This document shows positions 8,281-18,500 of a stretch of 64,000 nucleotides of DNA, one piece after another (position 1 is the first letter of the stretch; each line of letters starts with the position of its first letter). The position numbers were made by a program, and so were the translations under genes. The notes beneath the pieces were generated by a model that did no database searches, was not told where the DNA came from, and saw nothing but the letters and a program-made list of their open reading frames with translations. Source of the stretch: Arthrobacter sp. MYb213 (GTDB lineage: Bacteria; Actinomycetota; Actinomycetes; Actinomycetales; Micrococcaceae); NCBI RefSeq assembly GCF_002979915.1, contig NZ_PCQA01000001.1:806001-870000 (forward strand), in the 5' to 3' direction.

Positions 8281-9231
8281 TTAGACCTTGCTTTCAACCT
8301 CAAATTCAACCAGAGGCGCACCGCGTTCAGCACGGCGGAAGTCGCTTCGCAGTTGCCCATAGCCTGCCGCACCATTCAGCGCCTCACCGGTGGTGCGATA
8401 CACGCGATATCGACGCACAGCAGAACATTCATTGGCCAAATGTTCAGCTACCGCTTCCGGCTTTGATTTATCGCCAGGTCCATTGAACACCTCTCGAGCA
8501 AATTCGTACGGTACCCACCGGGCACCTAAATCGTCTTCACCGGCCAATGAGGCCTCGTGCATTTCTTCCCAGCGCTCGGTGATGCGCTGTTCAGAGACTT
8601 CGTACGGAACATGAGCTTCAATAATCTGCACGCTATAGCGTGCAGCGTCTAGATCGCTGATCAACTCTAGGGCAGGCTTCAGCGAAGCGAGTACCTTGTC
8701 GACAACCAGGTTGTATCCCAAGTCAATGCAGTCGCTGCGTAGTTGCTCGGCAAGTATCGAAGATTCCTCGTGAACCAGTGTGGCTAGGTCCAAGGGGAAG
8801 AATTCTTCGCCCTGAGCCTCTAGATCTTTAACAACCTGGGGTTTGATCCATGATTCGTAACTGCCATCGGATTGCGCCTCGCGAAGCAGTGCCTCTTTGA
8901 ATTCATCAGAATCAATGACCACATAGTGCTCGAGGTTTCCCTCAAGCACCTGGCCAAGTAGCGTGCTTTTGCCAGCTCCGGGCGGGCCCGCTAGAACCAG
9001 GGCACGCCGGTCGGCGCGAACTTCTGGAACGGCAGCTAAGAATTCGTTTTTTAATTGTTCGTGTAGTTGCTTTCGCACATCGGTGGCCACCCACACACCC
9101 GGCTCTACCTCGGTGAACCAGTCAGGGTTTCGCACGGTCACGTGCGCAGAATCTCTGGCCAAGGCTTCGCCCGGCGCCGATAGGTCACTGACCGACTGGC
9201 GGTGTTGTTCAATTACTTCGTTATCTGCCAA
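8281..9231 (-). CDS. Zeta-toxin-family P-loop kinase
   Basis: A 316-residue protein with a Walker A motif, LVLAGPPGAGKSTLLGQ (about residues 78-94), then VIDSDEFKEALL (DxDxxK/R-type substrate pocket) and a helical C-terminal half. This matches zeta-toxin-domain ATPases, which phosphorylate UDP-N-acetylglucosamine in the epsilon/zeta toxin-antitoxin systems; chromosomal relatives without an antitoxin exist and many are not toxins. No epsilon-like antitoxin gene is visible on either side. The gene fills the space between two identical tRNA-Lys genes. Function as a toxin is not established. Confidence 0.8.
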   Translation of the reverse strand: MADNEVIEQHRQSVSDLSAPGEALARDSAHVTVRNPDWFTEVEPGVWVATDVRKQLHEQLKNEFLAAVPEVRADRRALVLAGPPGAGKSTLLGQVLEGNLEHYVVIDSDEFKEALLREAQSDGSYESWIKPQVVKDLEAQGEEFFPLDLATLVHEESSILAEQLRSDCIDLGYNLVVDKVLASLKPALELISDLDAARYSVQIIEAHVPYEVSEQRITERWEEMHEASLAGEDDLGARWVPYEFAREVFNGPGDKSKPEAVAEHLANECSAVRRYRVYRTTGEALNGAAGYGQLRSDFRRAERGAPLVEFEVESKV

Positions 9232-9488
9232 GGCAGAAGCCCCCTCGAATCCTTAAAAATTCCAACTCATGTCCGATCAACGGTCTTGGATCAGCAAGAA
9301 ATGTTCCACAAACTAATCTATGTGGTTCGGCTGGAAATTTAGGGTAAGCCTGTACCGAGCAGCCCACGTTTCGAGTTCAGTGCCAAAAAGTGTGTACAGA
9401 AACTTGCCAAAACAGATAACCATTAGGACTTACATCACCAACAAATACTGTGAGAGCAGGCACCGTGGCAAAAGATCTCGGAAATGCA

Positions 9489-9514
9489 AAAAGGCCGGAC
9501 CGAAGTCCGACCTT
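9489..9514 (-). terminator. Terminator after second tRNA-Lys
   Basis: Minus strand arms AAGGTCGGAC and GTCCGGCCTT (one mismatch) with a TTCG loop are followed by TTTTT, about 10 nt after the tRNA 3' end. Confidence 0.8.
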
Positions 9515-9522
9515 CTCTACTG

Positions 9523-9595
<73 letters not shown>

Positions 9596-9767
9596 CCGCT
9601 GCGATGTTCTAGAAGCTTTTTGTGCTTCGCGCTTTCGCAACGAGATAAAACTTTACCAGCTTTCGCCCGGAGTGCAAATCGAGAGGCATCTGTCTGCCGG
9701 TGACCTTCGTTACAGGAGCTGACTTGGGGTTATTCCGTAGATCTTCACAACTTTGTACAGTGAACCC

Positions 9768-10706
9768 ATGAGCAACCAACGCACGGTTTCCTTCCCAACC
9801 CAAGAACTCCTCGACGCTGTCGGGCCGCTACCTGAGAACCTCACCCCGGTGATCTGGGACTTGGTTAATGAGCCAGAAACAGACTTAGCGCAGATCGACA
9901 TCACGATCTTTCCGTACATGGCATCCCCGCATAGCCTGCGCAATATCAATCAGGCACCGAACGTCACCCACGTGCAAACCCAGACCACGGGCTTTGACGG
10001 ACTAGTTGATCTGGTCGGTGACCGTGCCAACATCACCACCGCTGCAGGCGTCCACGCGGCGGCTACCGCCGAGATGGCCGTGGGGCTGGCCATCGCCTCG
10101 TTACGCGGGTTCCCGCAAGCGGTACGCGATCAGGCCGAGGGCAAATGGAATCCCATGCAGTGGCGCGGTCTGGCGGACCGCACCGTAGGTCTGGTGGGCG
10201 TAGGCGGCATAGGCGAGGAAATCCACAAACGTCTTGCACCCTTTGAGATCAACCTATTGCGCTTTGGCTCCCGTGCCCGCACCGATGAACACGGCGAGGT
10301 ATTGGCCATTGATCAGCTAGCCCAGCGTGCCTTAGAGATTGAGGTACTAATACTGATCGTTCCGCTCAACGATTCCACCCACCATCTGGTGGACGCGCAA
10401 TTACTTGCCGAACTTCCTGATGGTGCACTCATCGTCAACGTGGCTCGCGGGCCGGTAGTCGATACCGACGCACTCGTGGCCGAGGTAGCCTCTGGCCGAC
10501 TCTCGGTTGCCTCAGATGTTTTTGATCCCGAACCATTGCCCAGTGATCACCCGCTGTGGAAGTGCCCCAACGCATTGATCTTGCCGCACAATGGCGGAAA
10601 TACCGCGGCATTCTTCCCACGTATGGTCAGCCTGCTCAAAAGGCAGCTCAGAGCATGGTCTGCGGGTGAACTCGGAGAAAACGCTGTGCACCAGATCACC
10701 AGCTAA
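9768..10706 (+). CDS. D-isomer-specific 2-hydroxyacid dehydrogenase
   Basis: A 312-residue NAD(P)-dependent dehydrogenase of the phosphoglycerate/glyoxylate-reductase group. The Rossmann motif is GLVGVGGIGEEIHKRL (about residues 140-155); the catalytic triad is recognisable as VNVARGPVVD (Arg), FDPEPLP (Glu) and LILPHNGG (His). The ATG at 9768 is preferred over an in-frame TTG 15 nt upstream. TACAGT at 9756-9761 lies only 6 nt before that ATG and could be a -10 box giving a nearly leaderless message; no ribosome-binding site is visible. Substrate not determinable. Confidence 0.88.
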   Translation: MSNQRTVSFPTQELLDAVGPLPENLTPVIWDLVNEPETDLAQIDITIFPYMASPHSLRNINQAPNVTHVQTQTTGFDGLVDLVGDRANITTAAGVHAAATAEMAVGLAIASLRGFPQAVRDQAEGKWNPMQWRGLADRTVGLVGVGGIGEEIHKRLAPFEINLLRFGSRARTDEHGEVLAIDQLAQRALEIEVLILIVPLNDSTHHLVDAQLLAELPDGALIVNVARGPVVDTDALVAEVASGRLSVASDVFDPEPLPSDHPLWKCPNALILPHNGGNTAAFFPRMVSLLKRQLRAWSAGELGENAVHQITS

Positions 10707-10735
10707 GGCTTTTTAGCTAACAATTTGATGCTACT

Positions 10736-10770
10736 TTGCGGCATCCCGTCAGATACTCGGGGTGCCGCAA
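10736..10770 (+). terminator. Hairpin after 2-hydroxyacid dehydrogenase gene
   Basis: Arms TTGCGGCATCCCG and CGGGGTGCCGCAA with one G-T wobble and a 9-nt loop, placed 30 nt after the stop codon. No T tract follows, so termination may be inefficient. Confidence 0.6.
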
Positions 10771-10878
10771 GTGGTGTGCGCTATCTTTGATAAATACCCA
10801 ACCGTTCACCACCGGGAAATCTGCTGTTTTCTTTTGGTTCGGTACCGCGACCATTTACCAGGAAGTTGAGTCTTCACT

Positions 10879-12720
10879 GTGCCTTCGAAGCAACACCATC
10901 TCGTGACGCGACGCATGATGCTCACCGGATCACTCGCTGCGACAACGTTGGCGTTGGCTTCCTGCACTTCCAAGGATGGACAAGCACAGGCTTCGGCTAG
11001 CGCTTCACTGAGCAAGCCGGCTACCCCACGCACGCTACGTCTAGCCTCTTCTGCTCCCCCGGTATATCTGGATCCATCCTTAGCCAATGACAGCGAGTCT
11101 TTCCGGATCACCCGTCAGGTCTATGAAACCCTGATTTCCATTGATCCAAATACTGGCAGCCCCATTGCCGGGCTCGCCGAAGCTTGGACCGAGAGTGAAG
11201 ACGGATTGCGTTACACCTTCACCTTGCGCCGCGGTGTCACCTTCCATGACGGCAGCGCCTTTAATGCCAAAGCGGTCGTGGCCAACTTCAACCGCTGGGT
11301 CAAGCTGCCCAAGCCCTTGGCGGTGCGTGCATCCGAAGGTTTCGGCCATGTCTTCCACCACGAAGAGAATCTCCCGAAGCTGCCCACCGAGGCCGAGCTG
11401 AAATTGAAGTTGGAAAAGGGCGAAGAACTAACCGAGGAACAGCGCACCGCTGAGACTCTGCGTCTGGCAGAACTTGAAAAACTTCAGACTGTTTTTGCCG
11501 GCGACTTATTCAGTGGCAAATCTTCCGGTGGTAGTGCCAGCTACTTTGCTGGCATCGAAGCCACCGATGATTACACCGTGACGCTGAAACTGCGCCGACG
11601 TCGCGTAGGGCTCATCGAAGCATTTACCCTCCCTGGCTTGGCCATCGCCGCACCAGACTCCTTGACGGGTGGGCCAAAAACCAATCCGGGCGAATCACTA
11701 CTTACCGCGCCGGTTGGTACCGGCCCGTACAAGTTTGTCTCCAATGCTGATGGCATTGTGAAGTTAGAACTCTTCGCCGATTACTGGGACAAGGCAAAGC
11801 TAGGAAATAATCCCAACCATCCGCAGCTGGTGGAAGTCTCCTCCATTTCCTCACCGTATAACCGTGAAAGCGCGTTGATGGCCGAGGAAATTGACGGCTT
11901 TGACATGGTCTCGGTGGACATCATGCGCACCTTGGTACGTAATGCCAAGGTGGTAGTGCAACGTGACCCATTCTCGGTGCTGTACCTCGGAATGGACCGG
12001 CGTAATACCTGGTTGGCCAAACCAGACTTTCGTAAGGCTATTGCGCACGCCATTGACCGCGGCTCGCTGGCAGACAAACTCTTCTTGCAGGGTTCCAAGG
12101 CAGCGCAGAGCATCTTGCCACCAACCTTCGGTGTTCCAGATCCTGAGGACACCATCACGCACAGCGTAGACAAGGCCAAGGCACTTTTGGCCGGCCTTGG
12201 CTACAAGGGTGAACTTATTGAGTTTGCCTACCCATTGCGGGTCTCACGCAGCTACCTACCGCTACCCGAGCGTACCTTCGCCCAACTTGCCGAAGACTTA
12301 GCCGCCGTGGGTATCAGAATCAAGCCACGCCCGATTCCGTGGACCGATGGTTACGTGCAGAAGATTCGTTCAAAAGACTTCACCGGACTACACCTCTTAG
12401 GTTTCTCTGGCGGTTACCGATTAGAAGATGACTTTATTTCCGGAATTTTGGAAACTAAAGAACATGAGTTCGGATACACCTCTAAGTTGCTTGACTCACA
12501 GTCTTTGGTGGCTCGTTCTTTGCCCGCTGGGGACGAACGTACAGCGGCTTTGACTGGCATTTTGAGCACACTGAACACCGATCTACCGCTGGTCCCACTG
12601 GTATTTCCTATCTCGGCGTTGGCCTTCAACTCCAACGTCACCTACTACCCGTCCTCCCCTATGCTCAATGAGAGCTATTTGGACGTGCAGATGACGAACT
12701 CACCCGCACTTTCCAGTTAA
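10879..12720 (+). CDS. Oligopeptide ABC transporter substrate-binding lipoprotein
   Basis: A 613-residue family-5 solute-binding protein (OppA/DppA type). The N-terminus carries a twin arginine (VTRRMMLTGS) followed by a hydrophobic stretch and the lipobox LASC, so it is probably exported by Tat or Sec and lipid anchored at about Cys29. The middle shows typical SBP_bac_5 segments such as RLASSAPPVYLDPSLAND, LRYTFTLRRGVTFHDGSAFNA and VGTGPYKFV. A charged insertion (about residues 165-200, ELKLKLEKGEELTEEQRTAE) is unusual. The start is GTG. No permease or ATPase genes are adjacent, so this is an orphan receptor. Confidence 0.88.
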   Translation: MPSKQHHLVTRRMMLTGSLAATTLALASCTSKDGQAQASASASLSKPATPRTLRLASSAPPVYLDPSLANDSESFRITRQVYETLISIDPNTGSPIAGLAEAWTESEDGLRYTFTLRRGVTFHDGSAFNAKAVVANFNRWVKLPKPLAVRASEGFGHVFHHEENLPKLPTEAELKLKLEKGEELTEEQRTAETLRLAELEKLQTVFAGDLFSGKSSGGSASYFAGIEATDDYTVTLKLRRRRVGLIEAFTLPGLAIAAPDSLTGGPKTNPGESLLTAPVGTGPYKFVSNADGIVKLELFADYWDKAKLGNNPNHPQLVEVSSISSPYNRESALMAEEIDGFDMVSVDIMRTLVRNAKVVVQRDPFSVLYLGMDRRNTWLAKPDFRKAIAHAIDRGSLADKLFLQGSKAAQSILPPTFGVPDPEDTITHSVDKAKALLAGLGYKGELIEFAYPLRVSRSYLPLPERTFAQLAEDLAAVGIRIKPRPIPWTDGYVQKIRSKDFTGLHLLGFSGGYRLEDDFISGILETKEHEFGYTSKLLDSQSLVARSLPAGDERTAALTGILSTLNTDLPLVPLVFPISALAFNSNVTYYPSSPMLNESYLDVQMTNSPALSS

Positions 12721-12790
12721 CGATTTTAACCGGTGCGCTACTAGGTCTAGGCTGTAGTAGAGCAAAGTACCACTGTCGATGGAGATCCTC

Positions 12791-14269
12791 GTGCCTTCTG
12801 AAACGTCAACCGAATCATTTGACGTAGTACTAATCGGTGCCGGCATCATGAGTGCCACCCTTGGCACCATGATCAACCAGCTGGAACCGACCTGGTCCAT
12901 TGGTCTTTTCGAAAACCTGGACAAGGCCGGCGAGGAATCCTCCTCACCATGGAACAACGCAGGTACCGGTCACTCGGCGCTGTGCGAACTAAACTACGCC
13001 CCGGCCAAGGCCGACGGCACCGTTGACCCCGCTAAGGCGGTTGGAATCAACGAGCAGTTCCAGGTATCACGCCAGTTCTACTCGTGGGCAGTTGAGAACA
13101 AGCGCGTCTCCGACGCGAAGTTCATCAACGCACTGCCACATATGTCATTCGTTATTGGTGAAGACCACTCCAAGTACCTTCAGGCACGTTACGACGCGCT
13201 GAAGCCTAACGCCCTCTTTGGCGATATGGAGATCACCACCGATTTAGACACCATCAACGATTGGGCACCGCTGGTTGCTAAGGGACGTGACGCATCGCAG
13301 AAGGTTGCTGCCTCCCGCGTTACCTCGGGTACCGACGTTGACTTCGGTCGTCTCACCAAGGATCTGACCAACTCGTTGGCTTCCAATGGTGCTTCGGTGA
13401 ACTACGGCCACAAGGTCAAGGGTTTGAAGCGCGACGGTGCTGGCTGGGCCATCACCGTGAAGAACAACGCCACCGGCGCGGTCAAGACCGTCAAAGCAAA
13501 GTTCGTCTTTGTTGGTGCTGGCGGCGGCGCACTGTCACTGCTGCAGCACTCGGGCATCGATGAGATCAAGGGCTTCGGCGGCTTCCCAGTCTCCGGACAG
13601 TTCCTGCGCTGCACCGATGAGACCATCATCAACCAGCACCACGCTAAGGTGTACGGCCAGGCTTCGGTCGGTGCCCCACCAATGTCGGTGCCACACTTGG
13701 ACACCCGCTTCGTCAATGGCGAGCGTTCGTTGATGTTCGGCCCATACGCTGGGTTCTCAATGAACTTCTTGAAGTCCACCACCCAGCTTGACCTGCCATT
13801 GTCGTTGCGTCCACACAACATCATCCCGATGCTTGCTGTTGGCAAGGACAATATGTCACTGACCACCTACCTGATCAAGGAGGTGCTCAAGTCACGCGCT
13901 AAGAAGGATGAGGCCCTGGCCGAGTACTTCCCAGAAGCAGATGGTTCCAAGTGGGAACTGATCACCGCCGGTCAGCGCGTACAGGTCATCAAGAAGGATG
14001 CCAAGAAGGGCGGTGTCCTTCAGTTCGGTACCGAGGTCATCACCTCTTCGGATGGTTCGATCTCCGGTCTGCTCGGTGCCTCCCCTGGCGCCTCGACCGC
14101 GACCCCAATCATGGTTGGTCTGCTCTCGCGCTGCTTCCCGAAGCAGTTCGCTGGCTGGGAGTCGAAGCTTGCGGAAATGATTCCTTCTTACGGTCAGAAG
14201 CTGAACGAAAACCCTGCGCTGTACGCAGAGGTTAAGGCTGCTACCGATAAGACTCTGGAACTGATCTAG
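12791..14269 (+). CDS. mqo: Malate:quinone oxidoreductase
   Basis: A 492-residue FAD-dependent membrane-associated enzyme that oxidises malate to oxaloacetate and reduces quinone, replacing or complementing malate dehydrogenase in the TCA cycle. The N-terminal motif [20 protein letters not shown], the block [19 protein letters not shown] and the C-terminal [15 protein letters not shown] are diagnostic. The GTG at 12791 is chosen because GGAG (12781-12784) lies 6 nt upstream; an in-frame ATG at 12779 has no ribosome-binding site. Codon use is strongly biased, suggesting high expression. Confidence 0.96.
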   Translation: MPSETSTESFDVVLIGAGIMSATLGTMINQLEPTWSIGLFENLDKAGEESSSPWNNAGTGHSALCELNYAPAKADGTVDPAKAVGINEQFQVSRQFYSWAVENKRVSDAKFINALPHMSFVIGEDHSKYLQARYDALKPNALFGDMEITTDLDTINDWAPLVAKGRDASQKVAASRVTSGTDVDFGRLTKDLTNSLASNGASVNYGHKVKGLKRDGAGWAITVKNNATGAVKTVKAKFVFVGAGGGALSLLQHSGIDEIKGFGGFPVSGQFLRCTDETIINQHHAKVYGQASVGAPPMSVPHLDTRFVNGERSLMFGPYAGFSMNFLKSTTQLDLPLSLRPHNIIPMLAVGKDNMSLTTYLIKEVLKSRAKKDEALAEYFPEADGSKWELITAGQRVQVIKKDAKKGGVLQFGTEVITSSDGSISGLLGASPGASTATPIMVGLLSRCFPKQFAGWESKLAEMIPSYGQKLNENPALYAEVKAATDKTLELI

Positions 14270-14280
14270 TCTCTTAGCTA

Positions 14281-14324
14281 CTAATAAGGCCCGTTCACCA
14301 TTTGTGGTGAGCGGGCCTTATTAG
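14281..14324. terminator. Bidirectional terminator, mqo / Ltp-repeat gene
   Basis: CTAATAAGGCCCG and CGGGCCTTATTAG arms plus the inner TCACCA/TGGTGA pair form a near-perfect 20-bp stem with a 4-nt loop between the convergent genes. Confidence 0.9.
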
Positions 14325-14351
14325 TTAATACCTGAGTGCACCAGTCATCCT

Positions 14352-15302
14352 TTAGAGGCCGGTTGTGCTCACACCATAGGCAGCTTGCTTCTTGGTGTAG
14401 CCCTCGAAGATGAGCTGGTCGGTGAGACCAGATTTGGAAAATGAGGTGTAATCCAAATAGTCGGCTGCCTTCAACGCTGCCTGCTCATTCCAGTCAACAC
14501 TCACTCGCTCAACAGCCCATTTGGCGTCCCCATTTGAAAATCCTTCAAATTCCAGCTGCTTGATGAGCCCAATCTTAGAAAATGCGGTGTAGTCCAAATA
14601 GTCACTGGCCTTGCTCAGCGCATTTTGTTGGCTCAGTGTTCCAGCCTCTTTTTCGGCTTTCGCTTCGGCTTCTGCTTGAGCACTAGCCTCCGCCTTTGCT
14701 TTCTTTTCGGCTTCAACCTTGGCTTTCTTTTCAGCCTCGGCCTTTTCCTCAGCTTCCGCCTTGGCACTAGCTTCGGCGGCATCCTTCTTTGCCTCCTCAT
14801 CGGCAGCCTTTTGTGCACTGGCTTCCGCTTCGGCGCTTGCCGATGACATCGTGGTCGGTTCTGCCGTCGGTTCCAGCGTGGCGTTGGCTTCCACCGCGCT
14901 TGGACTTGGGCTAGCGGCAACTGGCGCCGGCTGCTCTTCGCCCCCTCCTCCAAGAGCCCCGATGACTCCGATAGCAAGGACACCAGCTACTACGCCCAGA
15001 CCAATTTTCTTTCCACGACTCAGTGGTCGCTTCTTTGGCTTGTGCTGGGATGCCATCACCGGTGTAGTCAGCTGAGCGGTTTCTGGAGCATCCCAATCGG
15101 GCATCACCGACATATACAGGTAGGGATTAGCTTGGTACCGAATTGGAGGTTCGGATGCCGCACCAGTGATGGATTCGACCCACATAGGCCAGCCAACTGG
15201 TGGCGCACCCCAGGCACGTTCAGGAATCCAATCTGCGGCCGGCACAAAATCCTCCGGCAGGTAAGCACGCCATGCAGGCGGTGGGTTGAAACGAATCGAC
15301 AT
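14352..15302 (-). CDS. Membrane-anchored protein with two Ltp repeats
   Basis: A 316-residue surface protein. Residues 1-50 are Pro/Trp rich (PPPAWRAYLPEDF, WGAPPVGWPMW); one membrane segment follows KKIGLG (about 100-120); a long Ala/Glu/Lys-rich stretch (about 150-230) looks like an extended helix; the C-terminus carries two copies of the host cell surface-exposed lipoprotein (Ltp) repeat, each with DYLDYTxFSKxGL followed by QLxFEGxxxxxA. Ltp of phage TP-J34 blocks phage DNA injection; chromosomal relatives in actinobacteria are common and unstudied. Start at 15302 is set by AGGGGG a few nt upstream; a longer reading frame extends to 15569 but lacks a ribosome-binding site. Confidence 0.82.
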   Translation of the reverse strand: MSIRFNPPPAWRAYLPEDFVPAADWIPERAWGAPPVGWPMWVESITGAASEPPIRYQANPYLYMSVMPDWDAPETAQLTTPVMASQHKPKKRPLSRGKKIGLGVVAGVLAIGVIGALGGGGEEQPAPVAASPSPSAVEANATLEPTAEPTTMSSASAEAEASAQKAADEEAKKDAAEASAKAEAEEKAEAEKKAKVEAEKKAKAEASAQAEAEAKAEKEAGTLSQQNALSKASDYLDYTAFSKIGLIKQLEFEGFSNGDAKWAVERVSVDWNEQAALKAADYLDYTSFSKSGLTDQLIFEGYTKKQAAYGVSTTGL

Positions 15303-15587
15303 GATGCCCCCTAGAACATTCAACGAGTGTGCTTGGCCGGAGAAAACTTCTTCGTGACCAAGTAGCTCTGAGCATAAGGACAAGTACCGACACAATGACC
15401 CGTCATCTCTTTGAGTGTCTCCGTGTGCCGCGAAGTAACTGCGACTTCGAGAACTTTTTGGCCGGCCATCGTCAACCCTTTGGATGATATTGGGTGGTTT
15501 ACATCTCTTAGAGACCGTTGCGCACTGACAACCAACTAAAGTTGTTTTAAACCCCTCACTTCGCGACACCGCTAGGACTACACCCGC

Positions 15588-18500
15588 ATGCAGCGCTTGG
15601 CCACCTTGTCATTAAAGAACCGGGCGCTCATTGCGCTCATCACGGTTTTTGCCGCCGTTTTTGGCGTGATCTCTATGGGATCTTTGAAGCAAGAACTCAT
15701 TCCTTCCATGGAGTTCCCGCAGATCTCGGTGATGGCCACCCAGATGGGTGCGAGCCCCGATGTGGTGGACGAGCAGGTTGCAGCACCACTAGAGACCGCA
15801 CTGCAGGCAGTCGAAGGACTTGAATCCTCTACCGCTACCTCGCAGGCTGGTTTCACCCGTATCGCGCTGACCTTCGAGTACGGTACCGACATGGACCGCG
15901 CGCGTGCTCAGGTTGAGCGTGCCATCTCCAACGTCAAGTCCCAACTTCCGGAGAATGTTGAGCCAACCGCGCTAGCCGGCTCCATTGCCGACCTACCGGT
16001 CTTGATGCTTGCGGTCTCCTCGGATCAGTCGCTGGAAGCGCTGAACGATGATGTTGAACGCATTGCGCTGCCTAAGCTGCAGAAAATTGATGGGGTGCGT
16101 GAGGCTTCGGTTTCCGGTGGTGCTTCCCAGCACATTGCGGTGATTCCTAATGATGGAAAGATGAGTCAGTCCGGACTGACCGTGGCTGATTTGAAAGACG
16201 GCATCGAGAATGCCGGTTCGCCTATGCCTATCGGCAATATGAACGTTGATGGTCTAGAACTTCCGGTCATTGCCGGTTCTACCCCAGATAGCTTAGATGC
16301 CATCAAGAACATCCCGCTGGTCACCGACAATGGTCCGGTACTGCTCAAGGATGTTGCCAAGGTTTCTGTCGAAGCCGATAAGGCCACCAGCGTCACCCGC
16401 ACTAATGGTGAAGAGACTTTGTCTATCCAGGTCACCAAGACCCCAGCCGGCGACACCGTGGGGATCTCCCATGCGGTCAACGCGATGATTGGCGATCTGG
16501 AATCTGAGCTTGGAAACAAGGCAAAGATGACCACCATCTTTGATCAGGCACCATTTATCGAAGACTCCATCAGCCACCTTGCGCTGGAAGGCGCACTGGG
16601 TCTTGGCTTCGCGGTCATCATCATCCTAGTTTTCCTCTTCTCGGTACGCTCCACCCTAGTCACCGCGATCTCTATCCCGCTGTCCTTGCTGGCCACCTTC
16701 ATTGGAATGAACGTGTTCGGCTACACCCTGAACATGCTCACCCTTGGTGCCCTGACCATCTCCATTGGCCGCGTGGTGGATGACTCGATTGTGGTCATCG
16801 AAAACATCAAACGTCACCTTTCTCATGGGGAGTCTAAGGCCCAGTCCATCTTGCTTGCGGTGAAGGAAGTGGCAGGCGCTATTACCGCCGCGACGCTAAC
16901 CACCGTGGCGGTGTTCTTGCCTATCGCGATGGTTGGTGGCATGGCCGGTGAGCTGTTTAGCCCATTCGCCATGACCATGACCATTGCGCTGCTTGCCTCG
17001 TTGCTGGTCTCACTGACCATTGTTCCGGTGCTCGCGTACTGGTTCTTGCCACACCGCCCCGGCACAGGGGTTACCCGCACCGTACACGTGGCCGAGGATA
17101 AGTCTTGGTTGCAGCGAGTCTATGTGCCAGTACTCAACGGCACCCAGAAGCACCCGGTGATCACCTTGCTGGCATCGGTAGTGATCCTTGCAGGCACCGT
17201 GGCCATGACTCCGCTATTGAACACCAACTTGTTGGGCTCCACCGGCGAGAACTCGATCTCGATCACCGCTAAGATGCCTTCGGGCACCGCGCTGGGCACC
17301 ACGTTGAAGGAAGCGGACAAGGTGGAGGCGAAGCTTCAGGACATCGACGGAATCGAAGATGTCCAAATGACCGTCGGCAGCGCTAGCGGCATGGCTGCCA
17401 TGTTTGCCTCCGGCGCTGACACCGCAAGCTTCACCGTGATCACCAACCCTGATGTGGATCAGGAAGAATTGACCAACACCGTTCGCACTCGGGTTGAGTC
17501 GCTGGATCTTGCCAAGGATTTGACGCTCAGCTTCGGTTCCAACTCCTCGGCCATGATGTCCAGCGATGTCACTGTCGAGGTGAAGGCGCCGGATGAGGAA
17601 ATCCTGCGCGAAGCCACCGATAAGATGCGTGAGGCACTGACCGGCACCGAGCACGTCACCGGCATTAGCGACAACCTCTCGGCAAAACGTGAACAGGTAT
17701 CTATTGATATCAATGCAGACAAGGCCGCAGAAGCAGGGCTGACCGAAACTCAGCTCGCCGGAATGGTCGCATCTCAGGTCTCGTCCGTCCCGGCCGGCAC
17801 CCTACGCCTGGACTACACGGATATGACCGTGCAGATTGGTGAAGGTATGGACCTGAACGGTCTGACCAAGCTGCGTGAGCTACAGATCCCTACCGCCACT
17901 GGAATTCTTGAGCTGCAAGATCTTGCCAAGGTGGATCGCACCGAGGTAGTCCAGCAGGTCACCACCTCCAATGGAGAACGTATTGCTACCGTCACCTTGA
18001 CCCCAGCGGAGAATATGCTCGGTGCGGTTTCCAAGGATGTCACGCAGCGTCTGGATTCGGTGCAGCTGCCTGAGGGTGCCAGTGTTGAGCTTGGTGGCGC
18101 GGCTACCGAGCAGGCAGAGTCCTTCAACCAGCTCTACCTCGCACTGCTAGCAGCCATCGCGATTGTTTACGTGATCATGGTGGCAACCTTCAAGTCATTG
18201 ATTCAGCCACTGGTTCTGCTGGTATCCATTCCATTCGCCGCCACCGGCGCAATTGGCCTGCTGCTGATTTCCGGCATCCCACTGGGTCTGCCATCGCTGA
18301 TCGGCATGTTGATGTTGGTGGGCATTGTGGTGACTAACGCGATTGTGCTCATTGACCTGATCAACCAGTACCGTAGGGATACCCCCGAGCGTCCTGCAAT
18401 GCCATTGGATCAGGCAATTATGCAAGGTGCCCGGCAACGTCTGCGCCCAATCTTGATGACCGCCTTGGCGACCATCTTTGCGCTGGTTCCTATGGGTCTG

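Noticed and set aside
14600-14900. Tandem repeat or phase-variable tract in the Ala/Glu/Lys-rich region
   Set aside because: The repetition is at the amino-acid level only; codons vary, so it is a helical linker and not a DNA repeat array.
15303-15569. N-terminal extension of the Ltp-repeat protein by 89 residues
   Set aside because: The frame is open but has no ribosome-binding site, and the sequence does not continue the protein's style; AGGGGG in front of 15302 decides the start.
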